IMG/VR virus record: IMGVR_UViG_3300022933_000016
Coordinates: 1-29,715 of that record
Reading direction: 5' to 3' (one strand)
DNA length: 29,715 nucleotides
From: a virus
How positions within the stretch are numbered: position 1 is the first letter of the stretch; every line of letters begins with the position of its first letter. Under the pieces are notes generated by a model. That model was given only the letters and a program-made list of their open reading frames with translations, made no database searches and was not told where the DNA came from. Of the stretch, positions 29,166 through 29,715 are shown one piece after another. The position numbers and the translations under genes are program-made.

Positions 29166-29654
29166 TTATTTCTCCATGTGAATATCTATACTGCCTTTTG
29201 ATATTGTTTTAAATTTTGTGCCAACCTTGTCTACAAGCATGATATCAGTTAATATATCAATTGGTACTGTAACGAAAGAGTTATTTCTAGCTCTAATCAC
29301 ATTAGAACACTTAAACTGCCAGATTATATGGTCGAATGGCACTCTACACTCCCAATACTTCCAATGACTTTGCCTGTATATCAATATAGGGGTAGCATTG
29401 ATAAGTTGGTCATGCAAAGCCTCTGCTTGAGACACTGCCTGATCCCACCATGTATCAACAAGTGCCTGAGTCACCTTCCTGTATAGTTTAACTTCGATGA
29501 CATAGGTTAAGTCCCCTAGTGTAACTATAATGTCGCACCCACCATCTCTTGAAGCCCCTAGTTCTCTGGTAACATCCACATTAAGAGCTTCAGTTAATAG
29601 CTTGCAGACTTCTCTCTCACCACGCTGTCCCTTATCTCTACTTGCTTTACCCAT
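29166..29654 (-). CDS. PD-(D/E)XK endonuclease-like (Holliday-junction-resolvase-like) protein
   Basis: 162 residues. The start SRDKGQRGEREVCKLL with Glu13/Glu15, then GASRDGGCDIIV with Asp41, then YVIEVKLYRK with Glu54 and Lys56 gives the full E...D...ExK core of the PD-(D/E)XK superfamily, close to phage resolvase-like nucleases. It would cleave branched or other DNA during replication or recombination. A good AAGGGGAAG site lies upstream on the minus strand (about 29658-29666). It leads a leftward group with the zinc-ribbon and DVG/QVR genes, probably the end of the early module. Confidence 0.8.
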   Translation of the reverse strand: MGKASRDKGQRGEREVCKLLTEALNVDVTRELGASRDGGCDIIVTLGDLTYVIEVKLYRKVTQALVDTWWDQAVSQAEALHDQLINATPILIYRQSHWKYWECRVPFDHIIWQFKCSNVIRARNNSFVTVPIDILTDIMLVDKVGTKFKTISKGSIDIHMEK

Positions 29655-29689
29655 AGCTTCCCCTTCACAGTCAGTAATAATTGCTGTAG

Positions 29690-29707
29690 ACCCCCTTTTT
29701 AGGGGGT
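29690..29707. other. Short G/C hairpin at the window edge
   Basis: ACCCCC (29690-29695), loop TTTTTA, GGGGGT (29702-29707). It lies about 35 bp upstream of the leftward nuclease gene. It could terminate an upstream gene beyond the window or act in the nuclease leader; the loop, not the flank, carries the T-run. Confidence 0.3.
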
Positions 29708-29715
29708 GCTAGAGC

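Overview
The window carries the late (structural) half of a short-tailed, T7-like (podovirus morphology) phage of a Gram-negative host, plus the edge of a second module. The evidence is an ordered, tightly overlapping plus-strand block: small and large terminase, portal, scaffold, major capsid protein, tail tubes A and B, four internal virion/ejection proteins (gp13-, gp14-, gp15- and gp16-like) and a fibre whose N-terminus resembles T7 gp17. Lipoprotein and spanin-like genes point to a host with an outer membrane. The AT-rich composition, the fibre repeats and the small accessory proteins resemble marine phages, and the regulatory motifs (RpoN and Fur type) suggest a proteobacterium, perhaps a gammaproteobacterium. 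The host itself is inferred. No integrase, attachment site, tRNA, insertion sequence or CRISPR array was seen.

Layout: 1-1027 is non-coding and is the most unusual part. It holds at least ten sequences matching the sigma-54 -24/-12 promoter element in both orientations, four Fur-box-like sites interspersed with them, ACTATCA repeats, and one extended -10 sigma-70 promoter facing the late genes. 1028-2539 holds a DUF5664-type nucleotide diphosphohydrolase and small lysis/membrane genes (spanin-like pair, holin-like, secreted protein). 2517-8542 is packaging and head assembly. 8604-9956 is the capsid pair, closed by a hairpin terminator. 10012-13351 is a peptidase plus tail tube and nozzle. 13338-21956 is the ejection proteins. 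21953-26933 is fibres and adhesion-type proteins followed by a 2OG-Fe(II) oxygenase-like gene. 26940-28461 is a run of very small membrane, lipoprotein and coiled-coil genes ending in an HNH protein. 28519-29654 is on the opposite strand and encodes nuclease-like and zinc-ribbon proteins, probably the distal end of the early/replication operon.

The late genes form one nearly gap-free operon in which most stops overlap or abut the next start (ATGA, TAATG, TGATG), implying translational coupling. The minus-strand genes converge on the late operon near 28.5 kb. If the genome is circular or circularly permuted, the 1-kb region at the left is the divergent control region between early (leftward) and late (rightward) transcription. 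That would fit promoter-like elements pointing both ways. A decoy role, titrating host RpoN and Fur, is the other hypothesis worth testing.
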